A stretch of 64,000 bases of DNA from Herbidospora daliensis (GTDB lineage: Bacteria; Actinomycetota; Actinomycetes; Streptosporangiales; Streptosporangiaceae). Position numbers and translations under genes: made by a program. The stretch lies in NCBI RefSeq assembly GCF_001570585.1, contig NZ_BBXF01000005.1, positions 558,001 through 622,000 of the forward strand, given 5' to 3'. How positions within the stretch are numbered: position 1 is the first letter of the stretch; each line of letters opens with the position of its first letter. Positions 1 to 8,540 of this stretch are shown piece after piece. The notes below the pieces were generated by a model. The model had not been told where the DNA came from, did no database searches, and saw nothing but the letters and a program-made list of their open reading frames with translations.

Positions 1-925
1 CCTGGAACTTGGGGTTGGAGGAGATCTTGGAGATCTCCGGGTTGTTGTTGCTGAACAGGAAGAACACGTTCGGCGAGGCGCCGTTGACGACCTGGAGGTC
101 GCCCATGTTCTTGGCCTGCTCGGGCGACAGGTCGACCGCGATCTGCGACTCGCCCTTCTGGACGTTGAGCCGCTGCACGTTGGCCTGCGTGTTGCGGACG
201 ACGACCTTGGAGTAGGCGGGCTTGGTGCCCCAGTACTTCTCGTTCACCTTCAGCACGACCTGCGAGGTGGTGCTGTAGCTCTCCAGGACGTACGGGCCGC
301 TGCCGAGCGACTGCTTGTTGAAGAACGCCTCGGCGGTGTCGGTCTTGTCGGCGTCCTCGGCGTCGGTGGCGCCGTTCTGCTTGGCGACGGCCGAGTTGAC
401 GACGCCCAGCGCGGGGTTGGGCAGGATGAACGGGATGGCGGTGTTCGGCTCCTCGCTGGCGATCACGACGGTGGCGGGGTCGGGCGCGGTGACCGTGAGG
501 CCCGCCATCAGGAACGACGGGTTGCCCTTGACGTTCTTCACGCGGTTGAGCGAGAAGGCGACGTCGGCCGAGGTGAGCGGGGTGCCGTCGGAGAACTTCG
601 CGTCCTGCCGCAGCTTGAACGTGTAGGTCTTGGCGTCGTCGGAGGCGGTGAACGACTCCGCGAGCGCCGGGATCGGCTTGGTGACGTCGCCGCCCTTGAA
701 GGTGAGCAGCGTGTCGTAGATCGTCTGGTCGATCAGCAGCCCCGACGGCTCGTACATGCGGGCCGGGTCGGTGGTCTTGAGCTGGAACGCGGTGTCGATG
801 ACCAGCGTCTTGCCGCCCTGCCCGCCGGGCGAGGACGGGGCGGCGGCGTTGCCACCGCCGCAGGCGGTGAGCAGGCTCAGCGCCACTGCGGCGGTGAGCG
901 CACCGGCAGACCGGCGGATCTTCAT
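1..925 (-). CDS. ABC transporter solute-binding lipoprotein, family 5 (3' end outside window)
   Basis: Translating the reverse strand from the ATG at 925 gives an N-terminal signal with a lipobox (LSLLTACGGG), so it should be a lipoprotein on the outer face of the membrane. The next ~290 residues match family 5 (DppA/OppA-like) binding proteins: a TDPARMYEP stretch, then LAESFTASDDAKTYTFKLR and FSDGTPLTSADVAFSLNRV, typical of the peptide/nickel group. The ligand cannot be told from sequence. The frame is open to the left edge, so roughly the C-terminal 200 residues are missing. A 7-5-7 inverted repeat at 988-1006, upstream of the start, matches one in front of the divergent XRE-cupin gene, which suggests shared control. 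Confidence 0.93.
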   Translation of the reverse strand, partial: MKIRRSAGALTAAVALSLLTACGGGNAAAPSSPGGQGGKTLVIDTAFQLKTTDPARMYEPSGLLIDQTIYDTLLTFKGGDVTKPIPALAESFTASDDAKTYTFKLRQDAKFSDGTPLTSADVAFSLNRVKNVKGNPSFLMAGLTVTAPDPATVVIASEEPNTAIPFILPNPALGVVNSAVAKQNGATDAEDADKTDTAEAFFNKQSLGSGPYVLESYSTTSQVVLKVNEKYWGTKPAYSKVVVRNTQANVQRLNVQKGESQIAVDLSPEQAKNMGDLQVVNGASPNVFFLFSNNNPEISKISSNPKFQ

Positions 926-987
926 GAGGGACTCCAAGGCCGGGCTACGGGGGCCCGCTCAGAAATATGGGGCGATGTCATGACTCT

Positions 988-1006
988 CGTGCAGCCTTAC
1001 TGCACG
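988..1006. promoter_or_regulatory. Inverted repeat, probable XRE-cupin operator (SBP side)
   Basis: CGTGCAG, 5-bp spacer, CTGCACG is a perfect 7-bp inverted repeat 63 bp upstream of the solute-binding protein start. A second copy with the same 7-5-7 geometry and nearly the same arms lies at 1123-1141. Assignment to the XRE-cupin protein is inference from location. Confidence 0.55.
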
Positions 1007-1122
1007 TTGACCGCGCACGCTAGGCCGTGGGCAGGGACCACGTCAAGAGTCGTCACCGCTGATCACCTGCTCACGACTGTCTGTTGACGGCGAATGCCCG
1101 CAGCCCTACGGTGCTGCCCACG

Positions 1123-1141
1123 CGTGTAGTTAACCTGCACG
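1123..1141. promoter_or_regulatory. Inverted repeat, probable XRE-cupin autoregulatory operator
   Basis: CGTGTAG, TTAAC, CTGCACG ends 10 bp before the ATG of the regulator at 1152, so a bound protein would cover the start of its own transcript. It shares arms and spacing with the repeat at 988-1006. The regulator has no clear Shine-Dalgarno sequence, consistent with a leaderless or short-leader transcript. Confidence 0.55.
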
Positions 1142-1151
1142 TGACAGTGCG

Positions 1152-1709
1152 ATGGTAGGAAGGACGGCGCGGGTGATCGGAGATCGCTTGCACGAGCTGC
1201 GCACCGAGCGGGGGATGAGCCTGCGGGCCCTGGCCGAGCAGGCCGGCGTCTCCCCCACGTTGCTCAGCCAGATCGAGCGGGGCGTCACCGAGCCCAGCCT
1301 GTCGACCCTGCGCCGCCTGGCCGGGGTGTTCGGCGCGTCCATCGCCTCGTTGTTCGAGGACCCCGCCGCGCCCGCGGTGTGGATCAGCAGGCCCGGTGAG
1401 CGCTCCACCCTCGGCGCGCCCAACGGCCAGATCCGCTACGAACGCCTGACGCCCGGCAACGGGCAACTTGAGGTCCTGCACGCCGTGCTGGCGCCCGGCG
1501 AGGTCTCCAGCGACGAGTTGTGGAGCCACCCGTCCCTGGAGTGCGTGTACGTCGTGTCCGGCACCCTGACCGTCCAGGTCGAGCGGTCGGTCTACACGGT
1601 CGCCGCCGGCGAGAGCCTGACGCTCGACTCCAACCGCCCCCACCGCTACCTGAACACCTCCGACACCGAGACGGAGATCGTTCTGGCCATAAACCCCCCG
1701 ACTCCTTGA
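1152..1709 (+). CDS. XRE-family regulator with C-terminal cupin domain
   Basis: The 185-residue protein has an N-terminal Cro/C1-type helix-turn-helix (about residues 9-65, with SLRALAEQAGVSPTLLSQIERG) and a C-terminal cupin_2 barrel (about 110-180, with VYVVSGTLTVQV and NRPHRYLN). This two-domain form is typical of regulators that sense a small molecule in the cupin and control a neighbouring transport or catabolic gene. It diverges from the solute-binding protein gene and is followed after 14 bp by the TIGR04076 gene. Paired inverted repeats in the intergenic region fit it as the local regulator. The inducer is unknown. Confidence 0.93.
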   Translation: MVGRTARVIGDRLHELRTERGMSLRALAEQAGVSPTLLSQIERGVTEPSLSTLRRLAGVFGASIASLFEDPAAPAVWISRPGERSTLGAPNGQIRYERLTPGNGQLEVLHAVLAPGEVSSDELWSHPSLECVYVVSGTLTVQVERSVYTVAAGESLTLDSNRPHRYLNTSDTETEIVLAINPPTP

Positions 1710-1723
1710 AGGAGACCGGCCCC

Positions 1724-2044
1724 ATGGACGAAACCGACATGGAGATCTACGACCTCCGGGTCACCGTCGAACGCATCGAAGGCCGGTCGGTCTGCGGGAT
1801 GAACGTCGGCGACCACTTCGACCTGACCGACAGCGCCCACCTGAAGCTCCCCGACGGCAAGCACTTCTGCGTGTACGCCCTGGCCTCCGTGCTCCCCTTC
1901 CTCGCCGCCAAGCAGCGCGACCTGGCGGCGGGCGACTGGCTGGCCCAGGACACCCTGTTCGCCTGCCCCGACCCGGAGGAGCGCCTGATCATGCAGGTCT
2001 CGCGCACCTGCCGGCGGCGGATGAACTCGGCGGACCTGACGTGA
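1724..2044 (+). CDS. TIGR04076 family protein
   Basis: A 106-residue protein starting at the ATG at 1724, preceded by GGAGACC. It resembles the small TIGR04076 family: an N-terminal beta-rich RVTVERIEGR segment, a conserved cysteine in RSVCGMNVGDHF, a second in HFCVYALASVLPF, and a third in LFACPDPEERLIMQVSR. The family is seen near oxidoreductases, but its biochemical role is not established. Its stop overlaps the GTG start of the luciferase-like gene by 4 bp, so the two are translated from one message. Confidence 0.8.
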   Translation: MDETDMEIYDLRVTVERIEGRSVCGMNVGDHFDLTDSAHLKLPDGKHFCVYALASVLPFLAAKQRDLAAGDWLAQDTLFACPDPEERLIMQVSRTCRRRMNSADLT

Positions 2045-3057
2045 CCACCCGTACGGACAGGGTCGAGATCGGCCTCGGTCTGCAGAGCGACAAGGGCGCG
2101 GGCGACTACGCCGAACTGGCGCGCAGCGCCGAGGCGCACGGCTTCGACGTGCTGACCGTCTTCGGCGACCTGATGTTCCAGCCGCCGATCTTCCCGCTGC
2201 TGGAGATGGCCGCCGCCACCGAGCGGGTGCGCCTGGGCGTGGCCTGCCTCAACCCCTACTCCCTCGCGCCCTACGAGATCGCGGGGCAGATCGCCGCGCT
2301 CGACCTGGCCTCGAAGGGCCGGGCCTACCTGGGCCTGGCCAGGGGAACCTGGCTCGGCGCGGTAGGCATCGACCAGTCGCGCCCGCTGACCACGCTGGAG
2401 GAGTCGGCGCAGGTCGTCTACCGGCTGCTGCGCGGCGACGCCGACGGCTACGAGGGCCGGGTGTTCCGGCTGGCCCCGGGCACCACGCTGCGTTACCCCG
2501 TCCACCGCCCCGACCCGCCGCTGCTGCTGGGCGCGTGGGGCGCGAAGGGCGCGGCGCTGGCCGGGCGCGTCGCCGACGAGATCAAGGTGGGCGGCAGCGC
2601 CAACCCGGCGATGGTGAAGGTGATCCGCGAGCGGCTGCGGCCGGGCGCGGAGGCCGCCGGCCGCGCGGCCGAGGACGTCGGGATCGTGCTCGGCGCGGTC
2701 ACGGTCGTCGACACCGACGGCGCGGCGGCGCGGGCCCGCGCCCGCGCGGAGGTGGCCATGTACCTGGCGGTCGTGGCCGAGCTCGACCCCACCGTCGAGA
2801 TCCCGGCCGACCTGGTGACCCGGGTGAAGGAGCTGGTCGACGCCGAACGCCACGAGGAGGCGGGCCGGCTCATCCCCGGCGACCTGCTCGACCTGTTCGC
2901 GTTCGCGGGCACCCCCGACCACGTCGCCGCCCAGGCGCAGGCGCTGATCGACGCGGGGGTGCGCCGGGTCGAGTTCGGCACCCCCCACGGGCTGAGCGAC
3001 CGGCGCGGCGTGGAGCTGCTGGGCTCGGCGGTGCTGCCGTCGTTGCGGCGTTCCTAG
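2041..3057 (+). CDS. LLM-class F420/flavin-dependent oxidoreductase
   Basis: The 338-residue protein starts at GTG 2041, overlapping the preceding stop by 4 bp. It has the luciferase-like monooxygenase TIM-barrel pattern: an N-terminal GLGLQSDKGAGDYAELARSAEAHGFD strand-helix, VRLGVACLNPYSLAPYEIAGQIAALDLASKGRAYLGLARG, and LLLGAWGAKGAALAGRVADEIKVGG. Family members use FMNH2 or F420H2 and resemble MER (methylenetetrahydromethanopterin reductase-like) proteins. The substrate is unknown. Its TAG stop shares the palindrome CTAG with the stop of the oppositely oriented Lrp gene. Confidence 0.87.
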   Translation: MTTRTDRVEIGLGLQSDKGAGDYAELARSAEAHGFDVLTVFGDLMFQPPIFPLLEMAAATERVRLGVACLNPYSLAPYEIAGQIAALDLASKGRAYLGLARGTWLGAVGIDQSRPLTTLEESAQVVYRLLRGDADGYEGRVFRLAPGTTLRYPVHRPDPPLLLGAWGAKGAALAGRVADEIKVGGSANPAMVKVIRERLRPGAEAAGRAAEDVGIVLGAVTVVDTDGAAARARARAEVAMYLAVVAELDPTVEIPADLVTRVKELVDAERHEEAGRLIPGDLLDLFAFAGTPDHVAAQAQALIDAGVRRVEFGTPHGLSDRRGVELLGSAVLPSLRRS

Positions 3058-3503
3058 GCCGGCCGGGTGCGCGGCGGGGTGACCGAGTGCCACGGCAGCG
3101 GGGTCGAGAGCACCATCGTGCTCGACGGCTGGCCGTAGGGCGCGAGCCGGTCGATGACGTGCTCGAAGGCGTCCATCGTCTCGGCGGCGACCTTGAGGAT
3201 GCAGCAGGCGTCGCCGGTGATGCGGTGGATCTCCAGCACCTCGGGCCACTCGGCCACCGACGGGTCGCGCAACATGCAGCGGGGGCCGTAGCAGGACATC
3301 CGGATGATCGCCATCACCGGCCAGCCGGTCCGGGTCAGGTCGACCCGGGCGTGGTAGCCGGAGATGACGCCGGTCTCCTCCAGCCGCCGCACCCGCTCGG
3401 CCACGGCGGGCGGCGACAGGTGGACCCGGCGGGACAACTCGCTGAAGGACAACCGCGCGTCGACCTGCAACTCGCGCAGCAGCGCCCAATCCATATCGTC
3501 CAT
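3054..3503 (-). CDS. Lrp/AsnC-family regulator, probable regulator of the kynurenine operon
   Basis: A 149-residue protein starting at ATG 3503 with an N-terminal AsnC-type HTH (LLRELQVDARLSFSELSRRVHLSPPAVAERVRRLEETGVI) and a C-terminal RAM ligand-binding domain (VLEIHRITGDACCILKVAAETMDAFEHVIDRL). It is transcribed away from kynA across a 120-bp gap. In Pseudomonas and other proteobacteria an Lrp-type protein (KynR) activates kynurenine genes in response to kynurenine; the same role here is inferred from position. A longer reading frame upstream runs through kynA and was not used. Confidence 0.9.
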   Translation of the reverse strand: MDDMDWALLRELQVDARLSFSELSRRVHLSPPAVAERVRRLEETGVISGYHARVDLTRTGWPVMAIIRMSCYGPRCMLRDPSVAEWPEVLEIHRITGDACCILKVAAETMDAFEHVIDRLAPYGQPSSTMVLSTPLPWHSVTPPRTRPA

Positions 3504-3623
3504 GGCGACCTTCGGTTCTTTAAGCGGTTGAGCGGTTTGGCCGTAAAACAACAGGCCAGGGGCGCATAGTACCTTTAAGTGCTCCTTCTCGGTATATGAC
3601 CGATTGGTGGAGCATGAGGTCTT
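3504..3623. promoter_or_regulatory. Divergent promoter region between Lrp regulator and kynA
   Basis: This 120-bp gap is much more AT-rich than its surroundings. It holds two copies of the self-complementary heptamer CTTTAAG (3518-3524 and 3573-3579), 55 bp apart, about five helical turns, as expected for an octameric Lrp-type protein wrapping DNA. A TATATG at 3593-3598 is a possible -10 hexamer, though it is only ~25 bp from the kynA start. Confidence 0.5.
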
Positions 3624-4481
3624 GTGGAGAGCACGAACAGCACCCGCGCGGCCCGGGCCGTCGCCAACGGCGGGAACCCCACGCTGGAATTCGCCGACGG
3701 CCTGCCCTACGACGTGTACGTGCACGCCGACACCCTGCACTCGCTCCAGCAGACCATCAGCAAGGACCCCGGCGAGATGTCCTTCCTCATGGTCAGCCAG
3801 ATCATGGAGCTCTATTTCGGCCTGACCTGCTTCGAACTGCGCGAGGCCCAGCGGCTGCTGCGTGAGGACGACGTCTGGGGCGCGATCGCCCCGCTCAGGC
3901 GCGCCACCCTCGACGTCGAGGGCCTCAACGCCGCCTGGCGCGGCCTCGACTGGATGACCCCGGCCGACTTCAACCGCTTCCGCGACCAGCTGGGCGAGGC
4001 GTCGGGCTTCCAGTCGGCCATGTACCGGCACCTGGAGTTCCTCCTGGGCCTGCGCAGCGCGTCGCTGCTGCGGCCCTTCCACCGCCAGCCCGAGGTGTAC
4101 GCCGCCCTCCAGGCCACCCTGCGCGAGCCCAGCCTGTGGGACGACGTGATCGCGGCGCTGGCCCGGCAGGGCTTCGGCATCCCCGCCGACCTGCTCGGCC
4201 GCGACGTGACGATCGAGCACGAGGGCCATCCGGCCGTCGAGGCCGCCTGGGTCGAGATCTACCGGGAGCACGCCCCCGGCGACCGCCTGTGGGCGCTCGG
4301 CGAGGCGCTCACCGCCCTGGCCGACGGCTTCGGCGACTGGCGCTGGCAGCACCTCAAGGCGGTGCAGCGGACCATGGGCGAGAAGGCCGGCAGCGGCGGC
4401 TCCGCCGGGGCCAACTGGCTGCGCCGCAGCATGGCCCGCGTGGTCTTCCCCGAACTCTGGTCCGCCAGGACCCTGGTCTGA
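3624..4481 (+). CDS. kynA: Tryptophan 2,3-dioxygenase
   Basis: The 285-residue protein (GTG start) opens the catabolic operon. It matches the heme tryptophan dioxygenase family: YDVYVHADTLHSLQQ at the N-terminus, MSFLMVSQIMELYFGLTCFEL with substrate-channel residues, FQSAMYRHLEFLLGLR, and a C-terminal WRWQHLKAVQRTMGEKAGSGGSAG, where the histidine is the family's proximal heme ligand and the glycine-rich loop binds substrate. It opens the indole ring of L-tryptophan to N-formylkynurenine. The length is normal for bacterial enzymes. kynU follows after 11 bp. Confidence 0.96.
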   Translation: MESTNSTRAARAVANGGNPTLEFADGLPYDVYVHADTLHSLQQTISKDPGEMSFLMVSQIMELYFGLTCFELREAQRLLREDDVWGAIAPLRRATLDVEGLNAAWRGLDWMTPADFNRFRDQLGEASGFQSAMYRHLEFLLGLRSASLLRPFHRQPEVYAALQATLREPSLWDDVIAALARQGFGIPADLLGRDVTIEHEGHPAVEAAWVEIYREHAPGDRLWALGEALTALADGFGDWRWQHLKAVQRTMGEKAGSGGSAGANWLRRSMARVVFPELWSARTLV

Positions 4482-4492
4482 GAGGCGCGGCG

Positions 4493-5728
4493 ATGTTCAC
4501 CGAGGCAGACGCCCTCGAACGCGACGCGGCCGACCCCGGCCACCGCGACCTCTTCCACGTCCCCCCGGCCGAGGGCGGCCGCTACGCCGAGGCCGCCTAC
4601 CTGGCCGGCAACTCGCTGGGCCTGCAGCCCCGGGCGACCAGGGGCGACCTGCTCGACGACCTCGACGCCTGGGCCCGGCTCGGCGTCGAGGGCCATCTCG
4701 ACGCGGCCCGCCCGTGGCTCCCCTACCACGAGTTCCTCACCGGCACCGCGGCCCGGCTGGTCGGCGCGCTGCCGGCGGAGACCGTGGTGATGAACTCGCT
4801 GACGGTCAACCTGCACCTGCTGATGGTGTCCTTCTACCGGCCCGTGGGCACCCGCACCAAGATCGTCATCGAGGACACCGCCTTCCCGTCCGACAGCTAC
4901 GCGGTCCGCAGCCAGGCCCGCTTCCACGATCTGGACCCCGACGCGACGGTGGTCCGGCTCGACCCCGCCGACGTGCTCAGCTACCTGGCCCGCGAGGGCC
5001 ACGAGGTCGCGCTGGTGCTGCTCGGCGGGGTCAACTACCTCACCGGCGAGCTCATGGACATCCCGGCGATCACCCGGGCGGGCCACGAGGCCGGCGCGCT
5101 GGTCGGCTGGGACCTGGCGCACGCCGCCGGGAACGTCCCGCTGGAGCTGCACGAGTGGGGGCCCGACTTCGCCGCGTGGTGCTCGTACAAGTACCTGAAC
5201 GCGGGGCCGGGCGCGCTCGGCGGCGTGTTCGTGCACGAGCGGCACCTCGGCGACCCGGCCGTGCCGAGGTTCGAGGGCTGGTGGAGCACCGAACCGGCCA
5301 CCCGCTTCGAGATGGCGCCGGTCTCCCGTCCCCCGGCGACGGCCGACGCCTGGCAGATCTCCAACCCGCCGATCTACGCCATGGGCCCGGTCCGCACCTC
5401 CCTGGAGATCTTCGACCGGGTCGGCATGGCCGAGCTGCGGGCCCGGAGCCGCCGCCTGACCGGCTACCTGGAGTCGCTGCTCGACGAGCTGCCGGTCACC
5501 CTGGTCACCCCGCGCGACCCCGACCGGCGGGGCAGCCAGCTGTCGTTGCGCATCGGTCCCGGCAGCGCCCACGAGCTGGCCAAACGGCTGCGCCACGAGT
5601 TCGGCGTCATCACCGACGCCCGGGAGCCGGACATCGTCCGGGCCGCCCCGGTGCCCCTGTACTGCACCTACCACGACTGCTGGCGTCTGGCCGACGCCCT
5701 CGCGCACGTCATCGAGGAGGTCCGATGA
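4493..5728 (+). CDS. kynU: Kynureninase
   Basis: A 411-residue PLP enzyme of the aminotransferase class V fold. It converts kynurenine or 3-hydroxykynurenine to anthranilate or 3-hydroxyanthranilate plus alanine. Visible motifs are YLAGNSLGLQP near the N-terminus, VVMNSLTVNLHLLMVSFYRP, GWDLAHAAGNVPLELHEWGPDFAAW with the PLP-pyridine aspartate, and CSYKYLNAGPG with the Schiff-base lysine. ATG 4493 was chosen because the upstream part of the longer frame overlaps kynA. The stop overlaps kmo by 4 bp. With kmo next to it, 3-hydroxykynurenine is the likely physiological substrate. Confidence 0.96.
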   Translation: MFTEADALERDAADPGHRDLFHVPPAEGGRYAEAAYLAGNSLGLQPRATRGDLLDDLDAWARLGVEGHLDAARPWLPYHEFLTGTAARLVGALPAETVVMNSLTVNLHLLMVSFYRPVGTRTKIVIEDTAFPSDSYAVRSQARFHDLDPDATVVRLDPADVLSYLAREGHEVALVLLGGVNYLTGELMDIPAITRAGHEAGALVGWDLAHAAGNVPLELHEWGPDFAAWCSYKYLNAGPGALGGVFVHERHLGDPAVPRFEGWWSTEPATRFEMAPVSRPPATADAWQISNPPIYAMGPVRTSLEIFDRVGMAELRARSRRLTGYLESLLDELPVTLVTPRDPDRRGSQLSLRIGPGSAHELAKRLRHEFGVITDAREPDIVRAAPVPLYCTYHDCWRLADALAHVIEEVR

Positions 5729-7050
5729 GCGACCCGGACGAGATAGCGGTGGTCGGCGCCGGTCTGGCCGGCTGCCTGCTCGCCTGTTTCCTGGCCCGGC
5801 GCGGCCTGCGGGTCGCCCTGTACGAACGGCGTCCCGACCCCCGGACCGGCACGGTCGAGCGGGGCCGGTCGATCAACCTCGCCCTGTCGGAGCGCGGCCT
5901 CGACGCGCTGCGCCGCATCGGGCTCGACAAGCAGGTCATGGCCGACGCGCTGCCGATGCGCGGGCGGGTCATCCACCCGGTGCGGGGCGAGCTCGACTTC
6001 CAGCCCTACAGCCACGACGGGCAGCGGGCGATCAACTCGATCAGCCGCTCGGCCCTGAACAACGCCCTGCTCACCGCGGCGGCCGAGCAGCCCGGCGTGC
6101 GCATCGTGTTCGACCACCGGCTGACCGCCCTCGACCCGCGCACGGGCGAGATGACGTACGAGACCCCCGATGGCGTGTGGCAGGCCAGGGCGGCCGTGGT
6201 GCTCGGGGCCGACGGCGCGGGATCGGCGGTGCGGGCCCAGCTGCTCGCGCACGCCGGGCTGACCGAGAGCCTCGACTTCCTCGACTACGGCTACAAGGAG
6301 CTGCGCATCCCGCCGCGCGACGGCGCGTTCGCGCTGGCCCCGGACGCCCTGCACATCTGGCCGCGCGGCACCTCCATGATGATCGCGCTGCCCAACCCCG
6401 ACCGCTCGTTCACCTGCACGCTGTTCTGGCCCAACAGCGGCACCAGCAGCTTCGCCTCGATCGGCAGCCCGGCGGCGATCGAACGCCACTTCGCCGAGCA
6501 CTACCCCGACCTGATCGAGCTGGCCCCGACCCTCGTCGAGGACTACCGGCACAACCCCGTCGGCCTGCTCGGCACCGTGCGCTGCACCCCCTGGCACGTC
6601 GGCGGCACCGCCGCGCTGATCGGCGACGCCGCCCACGCGATCGTGCCCTTCTACGGGCAGGGCGCCAACTGCGCCTTCGAGGACGTCGTCGAGCTCGACC
6701 GCTGCCTGGAGGAGACCGGCGGCGACTGGGCCCGCGCGCTGCCCCTCTACGAGGAGCGGCGCAGGGACAACACCGAGGCCATCGCCCGGATGGCCCTGGC
6801 CAACTTCGTCGAGATGCGCGACAAGGTCGCCTCCCCCGTCTTCCAGCTCCAGAAGAAGGTGGAGCACGCGCTGGAGCGGGCGCTGCCCGGCCGGTACGTC
6901 TCCCGCTACGAGCTGGTGTCCTTCTCGACCGTGCCCTACGCGCAGGTGTGGCGGCGGGTGCGCCGCCAGCACCGGGTGCTCGGGGCGGCCGTGGGCGCGG
7001 GCGCGCTGGCGCTCGGCGCGGCGATCCTCAGAGGGAGGCGGAGCGCGTGA
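5725..7050 (+). CDS. kmo: Kynurenine 3-monooxygenase
   Basis: The 441-residue FAD monooxygenase has the Rossmann dinucleotide motif VVGAGLAGCLLACFLARRG at the N-terminus, the SINLALSERGLDALRRIGL segment typical of KMO, the DGAGSAVR motif, and a C-terminal GDAAHAIVPFYGQGANCAFED FAD-binding stretch. It hydroxylates kynurenine to 3-hydroxykynurenine using NADPH and O2. The last ~25 residues are hydrophobic (LGAAVGAGALALGAAIL), reminiscent of the membrane-anchoring tail of eukaryotic KMO. It overlaps both neighbours by 4 bp. Confidence 0.95.
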   Translation: MSDPDEIAVVGAGLAGCLLACFLARRGLRVALYERRPDPRTGTVERGRSINLALSERGLDALRRIGLDKQVMADALPMRGRVIHPVRGELDFQPYSHDGQRAINSISRSALNNALLTAAAEQPGVRIVFDHRLTALDPRTGEMTYETPDGVWQARAAVVLGADGAGSAVRAQLLAHAGLTESLDFLDYGYKELRIPPRDGAFALAPDALHIWPRGTSMMIALPNPDRSFTCTLFWPNSGTSSFASIGSPAAIERHFAEHYPDLIELAPTLVEDYRHNPVGLLGTVRCTPWHVGGTAALIGDAAHAIVPFYGQGANCAFEDVVELDRCLEETGGDWARALPLYEERRRDNTEAIARMALANFVEMRDKVASPVFQLQKKVEHALERALPGRYVSRYELVSFSTVPYAQVWRRVRRQHRVLGAAVGAGALALGAAILRGRRSA

Positions 7051-8540
7051 CGTCATGGACGCCGGACCTGATGTCCGGACGACCCGCCGGTGAACCGGGG
7101 CTGCTGCGCAACTTCGTCGACGGCCGGTTCGTCGCCGACGGGAAGCGGTTCCCCAAGGTCAGCCCGGTCACCGGGCAGACCGTCTTCGAGGTCGCCGAGG
7201 CCGGGCCCGACACCGTCGACGCGGCGGTGCGGGCGGCCCGCCGGGCGATGCGCGGCCCGTGGGGCCGGATGGACGAGCGCGAGCGCGCGAGGATGCTGAA
7301 CGCGATCGCCGACGAGCTCGACCGGCGCTTCGACGACCTGGTCACCGCCGAGGTCGCCGACACCGGCAAGCCGATCTCGCAGGCGCGGACGCTGGACGTC
7401 CCGCGCGGCGCGGCCAACTTCCGGGCCTTCGCCGAGATCGTCGCCACCGCCCCCACCGAGTCGTTCGTCACCGGCGGGCGGGCGCTCAACTACGCCGTGC
7501 GCAAGCCGGTCGGCGTGGTGGCGGTCATCGTGCCGTGGAACCTGCCGCTGCTCCTGCTGACCTGGAAGGTCGCCCCGGCGCTGGCCTGCGGCAACGCCGT
7601 GATCGTCAAGCCGTCGGAGGAGACGCCCGCCTCGGCCACGCTGCTGGCCGAGGTGATGGCGGCGGTCGGCGTGCCCGACGGGGTGTTCAACGTCGTCCAC
7701 GGCTTCGGGCCCGGCTCGGCGGGCGAGTTCCTCACCACGCATCCGGAGGTCGACGCGATCACCTTCACCGGCGAGTCGGCCACCGGCAGCGCGATCATGC
7801 GGGCCGCCGCCGACGGGGTGAAGGCCGTGTCGTTCGAGCTGGGCGGCAAGAACGCCGGGCTCGTCTTCGCCGACGCCGACCTCGACGCCGCCGTCGAGGG
7901 CTCGGTGCGCTCCAGCTTCACCAACGGCGGCCAGGTCTGCCTGTGCACCGAACGGCTCTACGTGCAGCGGCCCGTCTTCGAGGAGTTCACCGAACGGCTG
8001 GCCCGCCGGGCCGCCGGGCAGGGCTTCGGCTGGCCGTCCGACCCGGCGACCGGCACGATGCCGCTGATCTCCCACGGGCACCGCGAGAAGGTGCTCGGCT
8101 ACTACGACCTGGCCCGCGCCGAGGGCGCGACCGTGCTGGCCGGCGGTGACGTCCCGGTCTTCGGCGACGCCCGGGACGGCGGCGCGTACGTGCGGCCGAC
8201 CGTGCTCACCGGCCTCGGCCAGGACGCCCGCACCAACCGGGAGGAGATCTTCGGCCCGGTCTGCCACGTCGCCCCGTTCGACGACGAGGACGAGGCGTTC
8301 GCGCTCGCCAACGACAGCGTCTACGGCCTGGCGGCGACCGTCTGGACCCGCGACGTCGGCCGCGCCCACCGGGCCGGCGCCCGCCTCGACGCCGGGATCG
8401 TCTGGGTCAACACCTGGTTCCTGCGGGACCTGCGCACCCCGTTCGGCGGGGTCAAGGCGTCGGGGATCGGCCGGGAGGGCGGCGTACACTCACTGGCCTT
8501 CTATTCGGAGCTCACCAACGTCTGCGTGGATCTGACATGA
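7047..8540 (+). CDS. amnC: 2-Aminomuconate 6-semialdehyde dehydrogenase (ALDH superfamily)
   Basis: A 497-residue aldehyde dehydrogenase. It has the cofactor loop [32 protein letters not shown], the general base in FELGGKN, the catalytic cysteine in [12 protein letters not shown], and [10 protein letters not shown]. Related 2-hydroxymuconic and 2-aminomuconic semialdehyde dehydrogenases (XylG, AmnC, NbaE) are indistinguishable by motif. The surrounding 3-hydroxyanthranilate genes make 2-aminomuconate the expected product. GTG 7047 overlaps the kmo stop by 4 bp; an alternative ATG lies at 7071. Confidence 0.92.
   Translation: MTSWTPDLMSGRPAGEPGLLRNFVDGRFVADGKRFPKVSPVTGQTVFEVAEAGPDTVDAAVRAARRAMRGPWGRMDERERARMLNAIADELDRRFDDLVTAEVADTGKPISQARTLDVPRGAANFRAFAEIVATAPTESFVTGGRALNYAVRKPVGVVAVIVPWNLPLLLLTWKVAPALACGNAVIVKPSEETPASATLLAEVMAAVGVPDGVFNVVHGFGPGSAGEFLTTHPEVDAITFTGESATGSAIMRAAADGVKAVSFELGGKNAGLVFADADLDAAVEGSVRSSFTNGGQVCLCTERLYVQRPVFEEFTERLARRAAGQGFGWPSDPATGTMPLISHGHREKVLGYYDLARAEGATVLAGGDVPVFGDARDGGAYVRPTVLTGLGQDARTNREEIFGPVCHVAPFDDEDEAFALANDSVYGLAATVWTRDVGRAHRAGARLDAGIVWVNTWFLRDLRTPFGGVKASGIGREGGVHSLAFYSELTNVCVDLT

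Noticed and set aside
3504-4352. Longer reading frame of the Lrp gene reaching back to 4352
   Set aside because: The extra part lies antisense to kynA and is GC-shadow sequence; the AsnC HTH begins right after ATG 3503.
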